Shown: positions 1-7,822, counted from the stretch's first letter. The stretch is 23,958 bases of DNA from an uncultured Muribaculaceae bacterium (GCA_910584735.1 CAJUBM010000035.1:1-23958), one strand, 5' to 3'. Notes: generated by a model from the letters alone, not told the origin. Translations and numbers: made by a program.

Positions 1-63
1 CTCTCTTTATTTGATGATTTCTAAACTAACGCGATTTTATCGCACCAGTAGTAACTTCTTATC

Positions 64-1491
64 ATGAAAAGACTCATACCGGTTTTGGCGCTTTGCGGGG
101 CGGTAGCACTGCCGTCTGTAGCAAAAGACCGCATGACCCACAATCCGAAAGCCACCAACACCGAGACCATACTCCATGTGTGGAGTTGGAATTTCCCCAC
201 CATTGCCGAAAACATGAAACAGATTGCCGATGCCGGTTTCACGATGCTACAGACATCGCCGGTGCAGCAATGCTATAACCCGGAAGGGCAGTCAAAGAAA
301 TTGTTTGACAAGAATGAGGGGAACTGGTATTATTATTACCAGCCCACGGATTGGAAAATCGGGAACCAGATTGTAGGCACTCGTCAGCAGATGAAGGAGA
401 TGATGGACTCGGCTGCAAAATATAATGTCAAGGTTATTGTCGATGTGCTCCCGAACCATACCGCTTTCGATATAGACGCCGTAAGTCCTGAGTTCTACAA
501 GGCAGTAGGGGGGAGGGATAAGATGTTCCACTCCAACGGCCTTACCCCTATATCCGACTATAACGACCGTGTGCAGTGTACACTACAGGGTACCGGCGGT
601 CTGCCTGACGTGAATACGGAGAATCCCGACTTCCAAAAATATTATATGGAGTTCGTGAACGAACTTCTCGGAATGGGTGTGCGCGGTTTCCGTTATGATA
701 CGGCCAAGCACATAGGTGTACACTCCGACCCCGTGGATAAAGCCTCCGGGGTGAAGGAGAATGACTTTTGGGATGTAGCTACGGGGCGTAAGGCTGTAAA
801 AGGTGTTAAACTTTCGTTACCTTATGATTCCCTTTTCGTATATGGCGAGGTGCTTCAAGACCGGAATGTGCCGGAAGCAGAGTATGCCGACTATATGGGA
901 CAGACTGCATCGTCTTACGGCCATGTACTCCGTCAGGCTTTGGAGAAAGGTTCTGCCAACGGTGTAGATCTCAAGCAGTGGTATCATGAGGCAGCCCCCG
1001 AGTTCCTCACCACATGGGTAGAGAGCCACGATACATATTGCAACGCCCACGAAAGCGCAGCATTGACAGACGACCAGATACGCACAGGCTGGGTGTTCCT
1101 TACCGCCCGTCAGAACGGTGTGCCTTTGTTCTTCTCCCGTCCGATGAACTCCACCAGAGAGAACTACTGGGGTGACAACGTTCTTGGCGCAAGAGGTAAC
1201 GATGAGTTCTTCCATCCCGAGGTTGTTGCCGTAAACCGATTCCGTACGGCCATGGAGGGACAGACCGAGGATTTACAGCAGTCTGACAATGGTCAGGTTC
1301 TCCTTGTAAATCGTGGCAAGAAAGGGGCCGCCGTGGTCAATATCTCTTCTAACGCGAATTTCGTAGATCTTCCCACAGGACTGCCTAACGGCACATATCG
1401 CGATAAGGTTTATAATCTGGAATTCAAAGTGAAGAATGGCCGTCTCAAAGGACTGGCCTCGCCGCATCGCACATACATCCTCCAAAAATAA
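64..1491 (+). CDS. Secreted alpha-amylase, GH13 family (AmyE-like)
   Basis: This 475-residue protein should hydrolyse alpha-1,4 glucan bonds in starch, glycogen or maltodextrins outside the cytoplasm. A signal peptide (residues 1 to about 20, ending PSVA) is followed by a GH13 barrel. All four conserved regions are visible: DVLPNH near 128-133, GFRYDTAKH near 208-216 with nucleophile Asp212, YGEVL near 260-264 with acid/base Glu262, and ESHD near 320-323. The wording of these motifs and the N-terminal HVWSWNF and QTSPVQQ stretches resemble Bacillus subtilis AmyE (the GH13_28 type) more than SusG or neopullulanases. A short beta C-terminal domain follows. There is no lipobox, so it is probably periplasmic or released rather than a surface lipoprotein. 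No susC/susD pair is adjacent. The ATG at 64 is chosen because the signal peptide follows directly. The subfamily assignment is from memory of the AmyE sequence. Confidence 0.92.
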   Translation: MKRLIPVLALCGAVALPSVAKDRMTHNPKATNTETILHVWSWNFPTIAENMKQIADAGFTMLQTSPVQQCYNPEGQSKKLFDKNEGNWYYYYQPTDWKIGNQIVGTRQQMKEMMDSAAKYNVKVIVDVLPNHTAFDIDAVSPEFYKAVGGRDKMFHSNGLTPISDYNDRVQCTLQGTGGLPDVNTENPDFQKYYMEFVNELLGMGVRGFRYDTAKHIGVHSDPVDKASGVKENDFWDVATGRKAVKGVKLSLPYDSLFVYGEVLQDRNVPEAEYADYMGQTASSYGHVLRQALEKGSANGVDLKQWYHEAAPEFLTTWVESHDTYCNAHESAALTDDQIRTGWVFLTARQNGVPLFFSRPMNSTRENYWGDNVLGARGNDEFFHPEVVAVNRFRTAMEGQTEDLQQSDNGQVLLVNRGKKGAAVVNISSNANFVDLPTGLPNGTYRDKVYNLEFKVKNGRLKGLASPHRTYILQK

Positions 1492-1513
1492 GGATTTAGA
1501 GTATAATCATCAA

Positions 1514-1554
1514 CAAGTCGGTGGGTCGGAAATCATCTCCGATCCACCGACTTG
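1514..1554. terminator. Hairpin between amylase and convergent small ORF
   Basis: A 17-bp stem (1514-1530 with 1538-1554, one G-T wobble) encloses a 7-nt loop, 22 nt after the amylase stop. It also lies downstream of the minus-strand ORF 1596-1778, so it could act in both directions. It has no long T tract, which makes an intrinsic terminator likely but not certain. Confidence 0.65.
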
Positions 1555-1595
1555 TCTATACGGCGTTCTACAGTAGTAACTTCGAAGAGAATATA

Positions 1596-1778
1596 TTATC
1601 CAATCACCCCGATAACTTCGAGAATAAAAGTTATTATCATGGATGATAATACAATAATTCCGACTTCGATAAGAAGCCGCTTACTCCCTCTGATTTTTTT
1701 CGGAATAACTCGGTCAAGTCCGAAAAAGACTATACAAGTCACAGTAGCGCAGATTAGGTAAAAAGGTAAATCTCTCAT
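1596..1778 (-). CDS. Candidate small two-helix membrane protein
   Basis: A 60-residue ORF with two hydrophobic stretches (about residues 5-21 and 35-59) separated by a positively charged loop (KKIRGSKR), as expected for a helical hairpin in the inner membrane with a cytoplasmic loop. I do not recognise a family. In support of a real gene, AGGAA lies 5 nt before the ATG, and a Bacteroidota-type promoter (-7 box TAAATTTC, 21 bp after TTTG) lies at 1807-1839 in the right orientation. The hairpin at 1514-1554 lies just downstream. The overlapping plus-strand frame at 1552-1761 is judged a shadow. It could still be a chance ORF in an intergenic region. Confidence 0.5.
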   Translation of the reverse strand: MRDLPFYLICATVTCIVFFGLDRVIPKKIRGSKRLLIEVGIIVLSSMIITFILEVIGVIG

Positions 1779-1806
1779 AAGGTTCCTGTTTTTTCTTATC
1801 AGACGC

Positions 1807-1839
1807 GAAATTTATGGGAAAATTGCAGATGCTCGCAAA
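1807..1839 (-). promoter_or_regulatory. Putative promoter for the small membrane ORF
   Basis: Read on the minus strand, TTTG (1836-1839) and TAAATTTC (1807-1814) are separated by 21 bp. This is close to the Bacteroidota consensus TTTG-N19-21-TAnnTTTG, with the last base changed. It would give a leader of roughly 25 nt. Confidence 0.45.
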
Positions 1840-1917
1840 ATAAAACCAACAGCCTTTTTATTTTGTTCCGATTTCAAGAGAGGTGTTGTCGGACATTGCA
1901 ATAAACCTCTGCATTTT

Positions 1918-1948
1918 TTTGTGAAATTTCTTAAAGTTACTAACTTTG
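1918..1948 (+). promoter_or_regulatory. Promoter of yihY (Bacteroidota consensus)
   Basis: TTTG at 1918-1921 and TAACTTTG at 1941-1948 are separated by 19 bp, an exact match to the Bacteroidota -33/-7 consensus. The -7 box ends only 9 nt before the yihY ATG at 1958, so the transcript would have almost no leader. Confidence 0.8.
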
Positions 1949-1957
1949 CCATAGCCA

Positions 1958-3379
1958 ATGAAGATGGATAATAGCCACATACAGGAACAGCCGAAAGAGC
2001 CGGAAGCCGGAAAAGGGTTCTGGAAGAAAGTCGTTGACAAAGGTGTCGGATTCTATAACTATCTCATGGGTGGCGTATGGAGCGACACCAGGCGCACGTG
2101 GCAGGTCAATCTTCTAAAGACCATCAGTCTGTCGGTGAAGTCTTTCTTCAATACAGACCTACAGGTAAGGGCAGCGGCCCTGACTTTCCAAACGGTACTG
2201 GCCATTGTGCCGGCATTGGCTCTGTTGTTTGCCATCGGGCGCGGATTCGGATTCCAAAACCTCCTCCAGACCCAGCTGTTCAACTATCTGCCGGCGCAGA
2301 AGGAGGCGCTTCAGCAGGCTTTCAAATTCGTTGATTCATATCTTGCACAATCATCCGAAGGGCTGTTTGTAGGCATCGGTATCGCTTTCCTGTTGTGGAC
2401 ACTCATCTCACTTATCTCTAACGTGGAGGACGCCTTCAACAAGATATGGGGGCTACAGCGAGGGCGCTCGATATGGCGTAAGCTGACAGACTATATGGCC
2501 ATATTCCTTATCCTCCCTGTGTTGATGATTTGTGCCAGTGGTATCACCGTGTTCATGTCCTCTACGTTGCAGAGTGCTCTGCCGTTCGACTTCATGTCGC
2601 CCGTTATAAGCTATCTGCTTGACTTCGCGTCTTTGGTGCTGACATGGCTGTTTTTCGCAGGCACCTATATGCTTGTGCCTAATACCAAGGTGAAATTCAA
2701 AAACGCCTTCATGGCGGGAATATTGGCCGGAACTGCTTTCCTTGTACTTCAGTGGCTTTTTGTTTCGGGACAGATATACGTTACGAAATATAACGCCATC
2801 TATGGGTCGTTCGCGTTTCTGCCGTTGCTGCTCATATGGCTACAACTGGTATGGCTCATAACCTTGGCCGGAGGGGTGTTGTGCTACTCATCGCAGAACA
2901 TCTTCCAGTTCAGTTTCACCAACGCCATCCTCAATATTTCCCGCGATTATAAATGGCGCATCACCCTGGCCGTGCTGTCAGTGGTGAACACCCGGTTTGA
3001 TAGGGGAGAGAAGCCTCTGCCTGACAGCGTTATTGCCTCCTCCTACGGCCTGCCAATATCGTTGGTTACCGATTCGGTAAACCTCCTTGTTGATTGCGGC
3101 CTGCTCCAACGGGTGGTTGTGAATAACAACGTGGAAACGCTTGCCGTGGCTCCGGCCAAAGACCCGTCTAATCTTACTTTGGCAGACGTTGTAGAGGCCA
3201 TAGGAAAGCATGGCAACAGCGGATTCATCCCGGGGTTCGCGGAACGTTTCGCATCGCTCAACTCCGTTGTCAGCCAAATAAGGGTGGCAGCTAAGGCCGA
3301 GGCCTCGAAAATCCCCCTGAAACAACTCATTGTAGAAGAAATGCTACCAAAAACGAAGCATAAATCCTCAAATAATTAA
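1958..3379 (+). CDS. YihY/BrkB-family integral membrane protein
   Basis: A 473-residue inner-membrane protein of the YihY/BrkB family (older annotations call it RNase BN in error). Its transport or envelope role is not established. Six hydrophobic segments are visible near residues 70-95, 131-155, 180-203, 212-240, 249-270 and 280-308. The family-typical ALTFQTVLAIVPALAL lies in the first segment and a conserved aromatic/hydrophobic pattern in the last. About 160 residues follow the membrane part. They include a stretch resembling a winged helix (VIASSYGLPISLVTDSVNLLVDCGLL), a common extension in Bacteroidota members. The ATG at 1958 follows the promoter very closely; a second Met two codons later is an alternative. 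ridA follows after 20 bp and is probably cotranscribed. Confidence 0.9.
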   Translation: MKMDNSHIQEQPKEPEAGKGFWKKVVDKGVGFYNYLMGGVWSDTRRTWQVNLLKTISLSVKSFFNTDLQVRAAALTFQTVLAIVPALALLFAIGRGFGFQNLLQTQLFNYLPAQKEALQQAFKFVDSYLAQSSEGLFVGIGIAFLLWTLISLISNVEDAFNKIWGLQRGRSIWRKLTDYMAIFLILPVLMICASGITVFMSSTLQSALPFDFMSPVISYLLDFASLVLTWLFFAGTYMLVPNTKVKFKNAFMAGILAGTAFLVLQWLFVSGQIYVTKYNAIYGSFAFLPLLLIWLQLVWLITLAGGVLCYSSQNIFQFSFTNAILNISRDYKWRITLAVLSVVNTRFDRGEKPLPDSVIASSYGLPISLVTDSVNLLVDCGLLQRVVVNNNVETLAVAPAKDPSNLTLADVVEAIGKHGNSGFIPGFAERFASLNSVVSQIRVAAKAEASKIPLKQLIVEEMLPKTKHKSSNN

Positions 3380-3399
3380 CCATTTAAAATCTTACCGAA

Positions 3400-3780
3400 A
3401 TGAAAACCCAGATTGCAACAGAAAAAGCCCCCGGAGCTATCGGTCCTTACAGCCAGGCCATCGATTGCGGACCATTCGTTTACGCCTCCGGCCAGATACC
3501 TCTGAACCCCGCTACCGGCGAAATGGCAGAAGGCATCACCGAGCAGACCCGCCAGTCGCTTGCCAATGTGAAAGCCATCCTTGAAGCTGCCGGCCTCACC
3601 ATGGCTAACGTTATAAAGACCACCGTCTTCCTTGCCGACATGAACGACTTCGCTGCAATGAACGCCGTTTACGCCGAAGCCTTCCAGGCACCGTTCCCCG
3701 CCCGTTCCGCCGTGGCCGTCAAGACCCTCCCCAAGAACGCCCTCGTAGAAATTGAAGTTATCGCCGTCAAAGAGCTTTAA
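3400..3780 (+). CDS. ridA: RidA-family enamine/imine deaminase
   Basis: This 126-residue cytoplasmic protein has the usual RidA length. RidA hydrolyses reactive enamine/imine intermediates such as 2-aminoacrylate, releasing ammonia and protecting PLP enzymes. Diagnostic stretches are IGPYSQAI near the N-terminus, FVYASGQIPLNP, and the C-terminal FPARSAVAV containing the substrate-carboxylate-binding Arg, followed by VEIEVIAV. The gene starts 20 bp after yihY and ends just before a 14-bp hairpin, so it is the last gene of a two-gene unit. The YihY link is positional only. Codon use is noticeably GC-rich compared with the ATPase gene that follows, consistent with high expression. Confidence 0.95.
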   Translation: MKTQIATEKAPGAIGPYSQAIDCGPFVYASGQIPLNPATGEMAEGITEQTRQSLANVKAILEAAGLTMANVIKTTVFLADMNDFAAMNAVYAEAFQAPFPARSAVAVKTLPKNALVEIEVIAVKEL

Positions 3781-3803
3781 TTCCGCCCCCTAAATATAAC
3801 AAG

Positions 3804-3845
3804 TAATAGGACTTCCGACCAAATTACGCGCCGGAAGTCCTATTA
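3804..3845 (+). terminator. Terminator-like hairpin after ridA
   Basis: A perfect 14-bp stem (3804-3817 with 3832-3845) around a 14-nt loop begins 23 nt after the ridA stop. The T tract after it is weak. Confidence 0.7.
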
Positions 3846-3868
3846 GTCTGTATCTATGAGTATTTGGA

Positions 3869-3900
3869 TTTGGCTATTCTGCATATTTTTTATAACTTTG
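3869..3900 (+). promoter_or_regulatory. Promoter of the ATPase gene
   Basis: TTTG at 3869-3872 and TAACTTTG at 3893-3900 with a 20-bp spacer match the Bacteroidota consensus exactly. The expected leader before the ATG at 3934 is about 30 nt. The gene is therefore an independent unit. Confidence 0.8.
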
Positions 3901-3933
3901 TCACCGTGGTAATAATTACGACAGTAATAAAAT

Positions 3934-5265
3934 ATGAAGTTTTATAATCGTACTAAGGAAATAGAAGAATTACGGCGGATACAAGGACGTGCCTTTAAGT
4001 CCCGGTCAAGGATGACTGTAATAACGGGGCGACGTCGTATAGGCAAGACATCGCTTGCTCTGTGTGCCACGCACGGTGAGTATCCTACAGTATATCTATT
4101 CGTCAGCCGAAAAAATGAGGCTGCTTTGTGCGAGGAATTTACAGGGCTTATATCAACGGCTCTCGGTTGTTACGTGCCATCGGGAATCAAGTCATTCAAG
4201 TCTTTATTTCAAATGCTGATGGAGTTTGCGAAGACTCGTAAGTTCAACCTGATTATTGATGAGTTTCAGGAGTTTTTCAATATTAATTCATCGGTGTTCA
4301 GCGACATGCAGAACATTTGGGATTCGTATCGCAACGATACGCACGTAAATCTGTTGCTGATGGGTTCGGTGTATTCGATGATGCACAAGATATTTGAGAG
4401 TTACCACGAACCCCTGTTTGGTAGGGCAGATGCCACCATACGTCTTTCAGGGTTTGGTACAGAAACCATGAAGGAAATTATGCACGATTTCCGACCCGAC
4501 TATACCAATGATGAATTGCTTACATTCTATTGTGTCACTGGGGGTGTGCCGAAATACATCGAGTTGTTATGCGAGGATACCGATTTGTCAATTGATGGGA
4601 TATTCAACTATGTTGTCCGGGAGAATTCACCATTTATAGATGAAGGTCGCAATCTGTTGATTGAGGAGTTTGGTAAAGATTATGGATTGTATTTCTCGGT
4701 GCTAAACTGCATCGCGTCTGGGGTAAACACGCAGGGCGCAATAGAAAGTGCGTTGGGAGGCGTGACTGTAGCAGGGCATCTAAAGCGATTGATTGAGGAT
4801 TATTCGCTTATCAAACGAGTGCGCCCTATAATGTCGAAGCCACGTTCCCAAAATGTGCAATATGAAATTACCGACAATTTCCTGAAGTTTTGGTTCAATT
4901 ATTTTGATCGAAACCAGACATTGATTGAAATGGGCAACTTTGACTTTCTTCGTCAGATTGTTATATCCGATTACCCGACATATTCAGGTCTTATGCTTGA
5001 AAAATATTTCCGGCTCAAAATGATGGAAAGCCAAGAATATATTAACATAGGTTCTTGGTGGGAACGCAAAAGAGGTAAAGAAGCCAATGAGATTGACATT
5101 GTAGGCATCAAGACCGATGACAGGACAGCCGTGATTGCAGAAGTGAAGCGCCAGCGCCGGAACTACGACCATAAGGAATTTATGGAAAAAGTCGAGCGTA
5201 TCAAGTCTTGTCTGCTTATGAAATATGAAATAGAACCCCGATTGCTGACATTAGAGGATATGTAA
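3934..5265 (+). CDS. AAA-type ATPase with DUF234 nuclease-like C-terminus
   Basis: A 443-residue P-loop ATPase of the archaeal-type ATP-binding family common in Bacteroidales. Walker A is GRRRIGKTS at residues 32-40. Walker B is LIIDEFQEF around 107-115, with a sensor-like LLLMGS strand after it. The middle section looks like a winged-helix region (VAGHLKRLIEDYSLIKRVRP). The C-terminus carries IDIVG about residue 387 and AEVKRQ about residue 402, the Asp and Glu-x-Lys pattern of a PD-(D/E)XK nuclease-like fold as in DUF234. The biological role of this family is not settled; toxin-like, DNA-processing and mobile-element roles have all been suggested. The gene stands alone with its own promoter, between a terminator hairpin and the repeat at 5380-5521. 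Its codon use looks more AT-rich than its neighbours, which may indicate acquisition. Confidence 0.85.
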   Translation: MKFYNRTKEIEELRRIQGRAFKSRSRMTVITGRRRIGKTSLALCATHGEYPTVYLFVSRKNEAALCEEFTGLISTALGCYVPSGIKSFKSLFQMLMEFAKTRKFNLIIDEFQEFFNINSSVFSDMQNIWDSYRNDTHVNLLLMGSVYSMMHKIFESYHEPLFGRADATIRLSGFGTETMKEIMHDFRPDYTNDELLTFYCVTGGVPKYIELLCEDTDLSIDGIFNYVVRENSPFIDEGRNLLIEEFGKDYGLYFSVLNCIASGVNTQGAIESALGGVTVAGHLKRLIEDYSLIKRVRPIMSKPRSQNVQYEITDNFLKFWFNYFDRNQTLIEMGNFDFLRQIVISDYPTYSGLMLEKYFRLKMMESQEYINIGSWWERKRGKEANEIDIVGIKTDDRTAVIAEVKRQRRNYDHKEFMEKVERIKSCLLMKYEIEPRLLTLEDM

Positions 5266-5379
5266 ATGTAGATAAAATGCTGTATTCCAACTCGAATACC
5301 TTGTTATCTAAGTGATTGTGTCAAAATCAAAAAAGCATTCTCTTACTAAAAACGTGGTCACTTTATTGTTGCCGGATGG

Positions 5380-5521
5380 TAGTGGCGCCGGACCTCCGGG
5401 ACGGCAGCCCACCAAAAAACTCAGCCGAATTAGAAATGCTAACTACCCGGTAAAAGACAACTTACGCTTTTAGGCTGTGCCTCTTCTGGTGGCCTGCCGT
5501 CCCGGAGGTCCGGCGCCACTA
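5380..5521. repeat. Long inverted repeat (35-bp arms), REP/BIME-like
   Basis: Arms 5380-5414 and 5487-5521 are reverse complements at 34 of 35 positions (single difference at 5408 against 5493) and flank a 72-bp spacer. Each arm is GC-rich and contains its own small palindrome (CCGGA-CC-TCCGG). A further 5-bp pairing (5422-5426 with 5473-5477) extends the fold inward. There is no ORF inside. The arms are far GC-richer than the surrounding sequence. Its place between convergent genes and its nested palindromes resemble REP doublets, but it might be a species-specific palindromic unit or a large bidirectional terminator. Confidence 0.8.
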
Positions 5522-5557
5522 TAGAGTTACCATTGTCACAAGTGCTATATAACAGAA

Positions 5558-5593
5558 GCGGTGTGTCAAAAAAGATGAATTTTTACACGCCGC
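5558..5593. terminator. Hairpin downstream of menE
   Basis: A 9-bp stem (5558-5566 with 5585-5593, one G-T wobble), one bulged C and a further five A-T pairs enclose a short loop. Read on the minus strand it lies 182 nt beyond the menE stop and is followed by a moderately T-rich stretch. It may end men transcripts or act from both sides. Confidence 0.45.
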
Positions 5594-5774
5594 CTGTTAA
5601 ATATGATTGCTAAAGTGTTGATTGAGAAAACTGAATGGAGGATAGTGAGGACTGCATATAAAATGTTACAGAATGTGGATTATGTAAAATTATGTGTGGG
5701 GAAGAAATTTGTCCGGTAGATTTTGAGGAGTTTGGATGGTAGCGAGAATTTCCTGTGCAGAATTACCGGGAAAA

Positions 5775-6779
5775 TTATTGGTGACGTTTGAGTTTGCCGT
5801 TGGCGGTGTGCGGAAGATGGTTGATGAAATAAAGGCGTTTGGGGATTTCGAACTTGTCAAGTCTCAGATGAAGGATGTTTTTGATGGTTTGTGCCATCAT
5901 CATTTGTAAGCTGTGGTTATCGGTATTTTCATTTCCGGGAAGTTCGGCATACATTACCAAACGTTGTCCCCATTTTTCATCAGGTTCGCCTGCGAGGTAA
6001 AAATCCAAAGGAATAAATTCGGCCAACTTTCGCTCTATTGTTTCCGGGAAAAGTTTTATGCCTCCCGAAATAACTACATTATCGGCACGTCCGAGCCATT
6101 TGAAATGGTTGCTATCGGTCAATTCTACTATATCGTTGGTTTCTAACTGTTTGAATGAAAAATCTTCGGCATGTATGATAAGACGGCTGTCGGCGGTGGT
6201 AGAAAATGAGATTCCCGGGAGTGCCTCATATTCAGGTTGCCCCAGCGGACGAAGCGCCACATGGCTACAAGTCTCTGTCATTCCGAATGTCGCGAACGAA
6301 CGAAATTTCGCGGCGTCAGTGGAAATCATCAGTTGTTCCTGCGCTAACGATAACGGGGCACCTCCAATGATAATATTCTGTATATCAGCGAGATAATCTG
6401 ATTTCAATAGACCGTCAATCTGGGATGGGACTATAGGAAGGAGGTCGATTTTCCCATAGTGAGATTGTAGCGGATGGTTTGACGGTGGTTCCATAATAAG
6501 TCGGCACTCTGCGGATAGAGCCCTCACAATCATCATTTTCCCGGCAATATATGTAGCAGAGAGCGGGCAAACGAGCAATGATGACGGGGTGATATTGAAA
6601 AATCGGTTTGTAGCCTTTGCAGAGACCTGCATATCATGTTTTGACAAACGAATTTCTTTCGGCTCCCCTGTAGACCCCGATGTGTGGGCTATGATATAGT
6701 CGTTGCTGTCAAACCATTGCCTAACAAAGTCAAGACCTTCCGAGGTGAGGGTCAGACGTGAAATATCGTGATTACTCAT
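5775..6779 (-). CDS. menE: o-Succinylbenzoate--CoA ligase
   Basis: This acyl-adenylate-forming enzyme activates o-succinylbenzoate with ATP and CoA to OSB-CoA in menaquinone synthesis. The phosphate-binding loop SGSTGEPK is at residues 34-41. An ATFGMTETCSH adenine/acyl region sits mid-protein, the hinge WLGRADNVVISGG follows, and the C-terminal catalytic-lysine segment TANGKLKR is near the end. At 334 residues it is short for the AMP-binding superfamily, but no core motif is missing. The start at 6779 (MSNHD) is chosen because its ATG overlaps the menC TGA in a 4-nt ATGA; an upstream ATG at 6788 (MAHMSN) is the alternative. It is the last gene of the men operon. Confidence 0.93.
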   Translation of the reverse strand: MSNHDISRLTLTSEGLDFVRQWFDSNDYIIAHTSGSTGEPKEIRLSKHDMQVSAKATNRFFNITPSSLLVCPLSATYIAGKMMIVRALSAECRLIMEPPSNHPLQSHYGKIDLLPIVPSQIDGLLKSDYLADIQNIIIGGAPLSLAQEQLMISTDAAKFRSFATFGMTETCSHVALRPLGQPEYEALPGISFSTTADSRLIIHAEDFSFKQLETNDIVELTDSNHFKWLGRADNVVISGGIKLFPETIERKLAEFIPLDFYLAGEPDEKWGQRLVMYAELPGNENTDNHSLQMMMAQTIKNILHLRLDKFEIPKRLYFINHLPHTANGKLKRHQ

Positions 6780-7822
6780 ATGTGCCAATCCAATTCCGGA
6801 AAAATGAAATGTCTATAAGGGTTATAACCTAAGGTTTCGCCGTTCAGGAAAATCGGAGATTTGATATTGTTGGTGTATAACTGTCCTGTTCCGAGCCCCT
6901 GTGGCATCTCGGGGTCGCGCAATGATACCCACTGGCCTATCGCTGCCAGTCCCAGGTCGGACTCAAGGGCGGAGGTAGCCCACCACCCTATCCCTTTTTC
7001 AAGGGCTATGTCAATCCAGCGGTCTGTTTCTTTGAACCCTCCGCAAAGAGAGGGCTTAAGTATAATATAGCTTGGGGCGATTTTATTTAGCAGGCGATGC
7101 TTGTAATCATTGGAGTAAAAACCTATTAGCTCTTCATCAAGTGCCACCGGAATCGGCGAGAGCGCCGCTATGCGGGCCATTTCATTGATTTGCCCCGCTT
7201 TTATTGGTTGCTCTATAGAATGGATTTGGAATTCGGCCAGCCTTGTAAGGCGTTCCAATGCGTTGTCCGGTGTAAAAGCGCCATTGGCATCCAGCCGCAA
7301 CTCTATTTCCTCGGGTGAGAATCTGTTGCGGATAAGACGCAGCAACTCCAGTTCCTTCTCAAAATCAATACCTCCGATTTTTAGCTTGACACATTTGAAA
7401 CCGGCGCGTAGTTTATCTTCTATGCGCCGGGCCATGGTGTCACGGTCTCCCATCCATATTAGCCCGTTTATCTTGAGTGTGGTTTCACCCTTAGCCCAGG
7501 ACGAGGAGTAGAATTTCTGTGTACCCCCGGATGCCAAATCGTTGAGAGCCATCTCGAAACCAAAACGGATGGAGGATATTTGCGGCATGCCCTCTAAATC
7601 GGATATGTTACGGCAAGCCTCTGTAAGGATAGCCTCGTAATCAGGGGTATCCTCTGCACTAAGCCCCCTGAAAAGGGGACACTCCCCCCACCCTACGATC
7701 TCAGGAGACGCGTCATCCCACACCTTTATAATATAGGTGTCCTTGGTGAGCATCCTTGCGCGGGATGTTATGGCGGTCTCTTTGAAATGCAGGGTGTAGG
7801 GCGCCCAAACAGCATGTAGCAT
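6776..7822 (-). CDS. menC: o-Succinylbenzoate synthase
   Basis: An enolase-superfamily enzyme that dehydrates SHCHC to o-succinylbenzoate. The full catalytic set is visible in its 348 residues: the lysine pair in VKLKIG (Lys146 and Lys148), metal ligands Asp178 (RLDANG), Glu204 (IEQPI) and Asp229 (ALDEE), and Lys256 (ILKPS). The capping-domain start PYTLHFKETAITSR is typical of Bacteroidota MenC. Its ATG shares one base with the menB TGA (TGATG), and its own TGA overlaps the menE ATG, so translational coupling is likely. Confidence 0.94.
   Translation of the reverse strand: MLHAVWAPYTLHFKETAITSRARMLTKDTYIIKVWDDASPEIVGWGECPLFRGLSAEDTPDYEAILTEACRNISDLEGMPQISSIRFGFEMALNDLASGGTQKFYSSSWAKGETTLKINGLIWMGDRDTMARRIEDKLRAGFKCVKLKIGGIDFEKELELLRLIRNRFSPEEIELRLDANGAFTPDNALERLTRLAEFQIHSIEQPIKAGQINEMARIAALSPIPVALDEELIGFYSNDYKHRLLNKIAPSYIILKPSLCGGFKETDRWIDIALEKGIGWWATSALESDLGLAAIGQWVSLRDPEMPQGLGTGQLYTNNIKSPIFLNGETLGYNPYRHFIFPELDWHI

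Larger units (their letters stand above)
5266..5774. other. 509-bp convergent intergenic region with two hairpins
   Basis: This gap separates the convergent ATPase and menE genes. It contains the long inverted repeat at 5380-5521 and the hairpin at 5558-5593. The remaining AT-rich sequence (5266-5379 and 5594-5774) shows no credible ORF, RNA gene or promoter. The word GTGTCAAAA occurs twice (near 5328 and 5563), which might be remnant insertion-element ends, but nothing else supports that. Confidence 0.6.

Noticed and set aside
94..96. Lipoprotein cysteine in the amylase signal sequence
   Set aside because: The context LALC lacks the small residue required before the Cys, and it falls too early in the hydrophobic core.
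1552..1761. 69-residue plus-strand ORF
   Set aside because: It starts inside the terminator hairpin, is rich in Arg, Ser, Thr and Ile without domain features, and overlaps a better-supported minus-strand ORF.
5380..5521. Invertible promoter or phase-variation switch
   Set aside because: The repeat geometry would allow inversion, but neither orientation of the 72-bp spacer has a well-spaced TTTG/TAnnTTTG promoter. Both flanking genes end toward it, and no recombinase gene is nearby.
5320..5600. Degraded insertion sequence ends (repeated GTGTCAAAA words)
   Set aside because: Only two short matching words exist in direct orientation, with no transposase remnant or target-site duplication.
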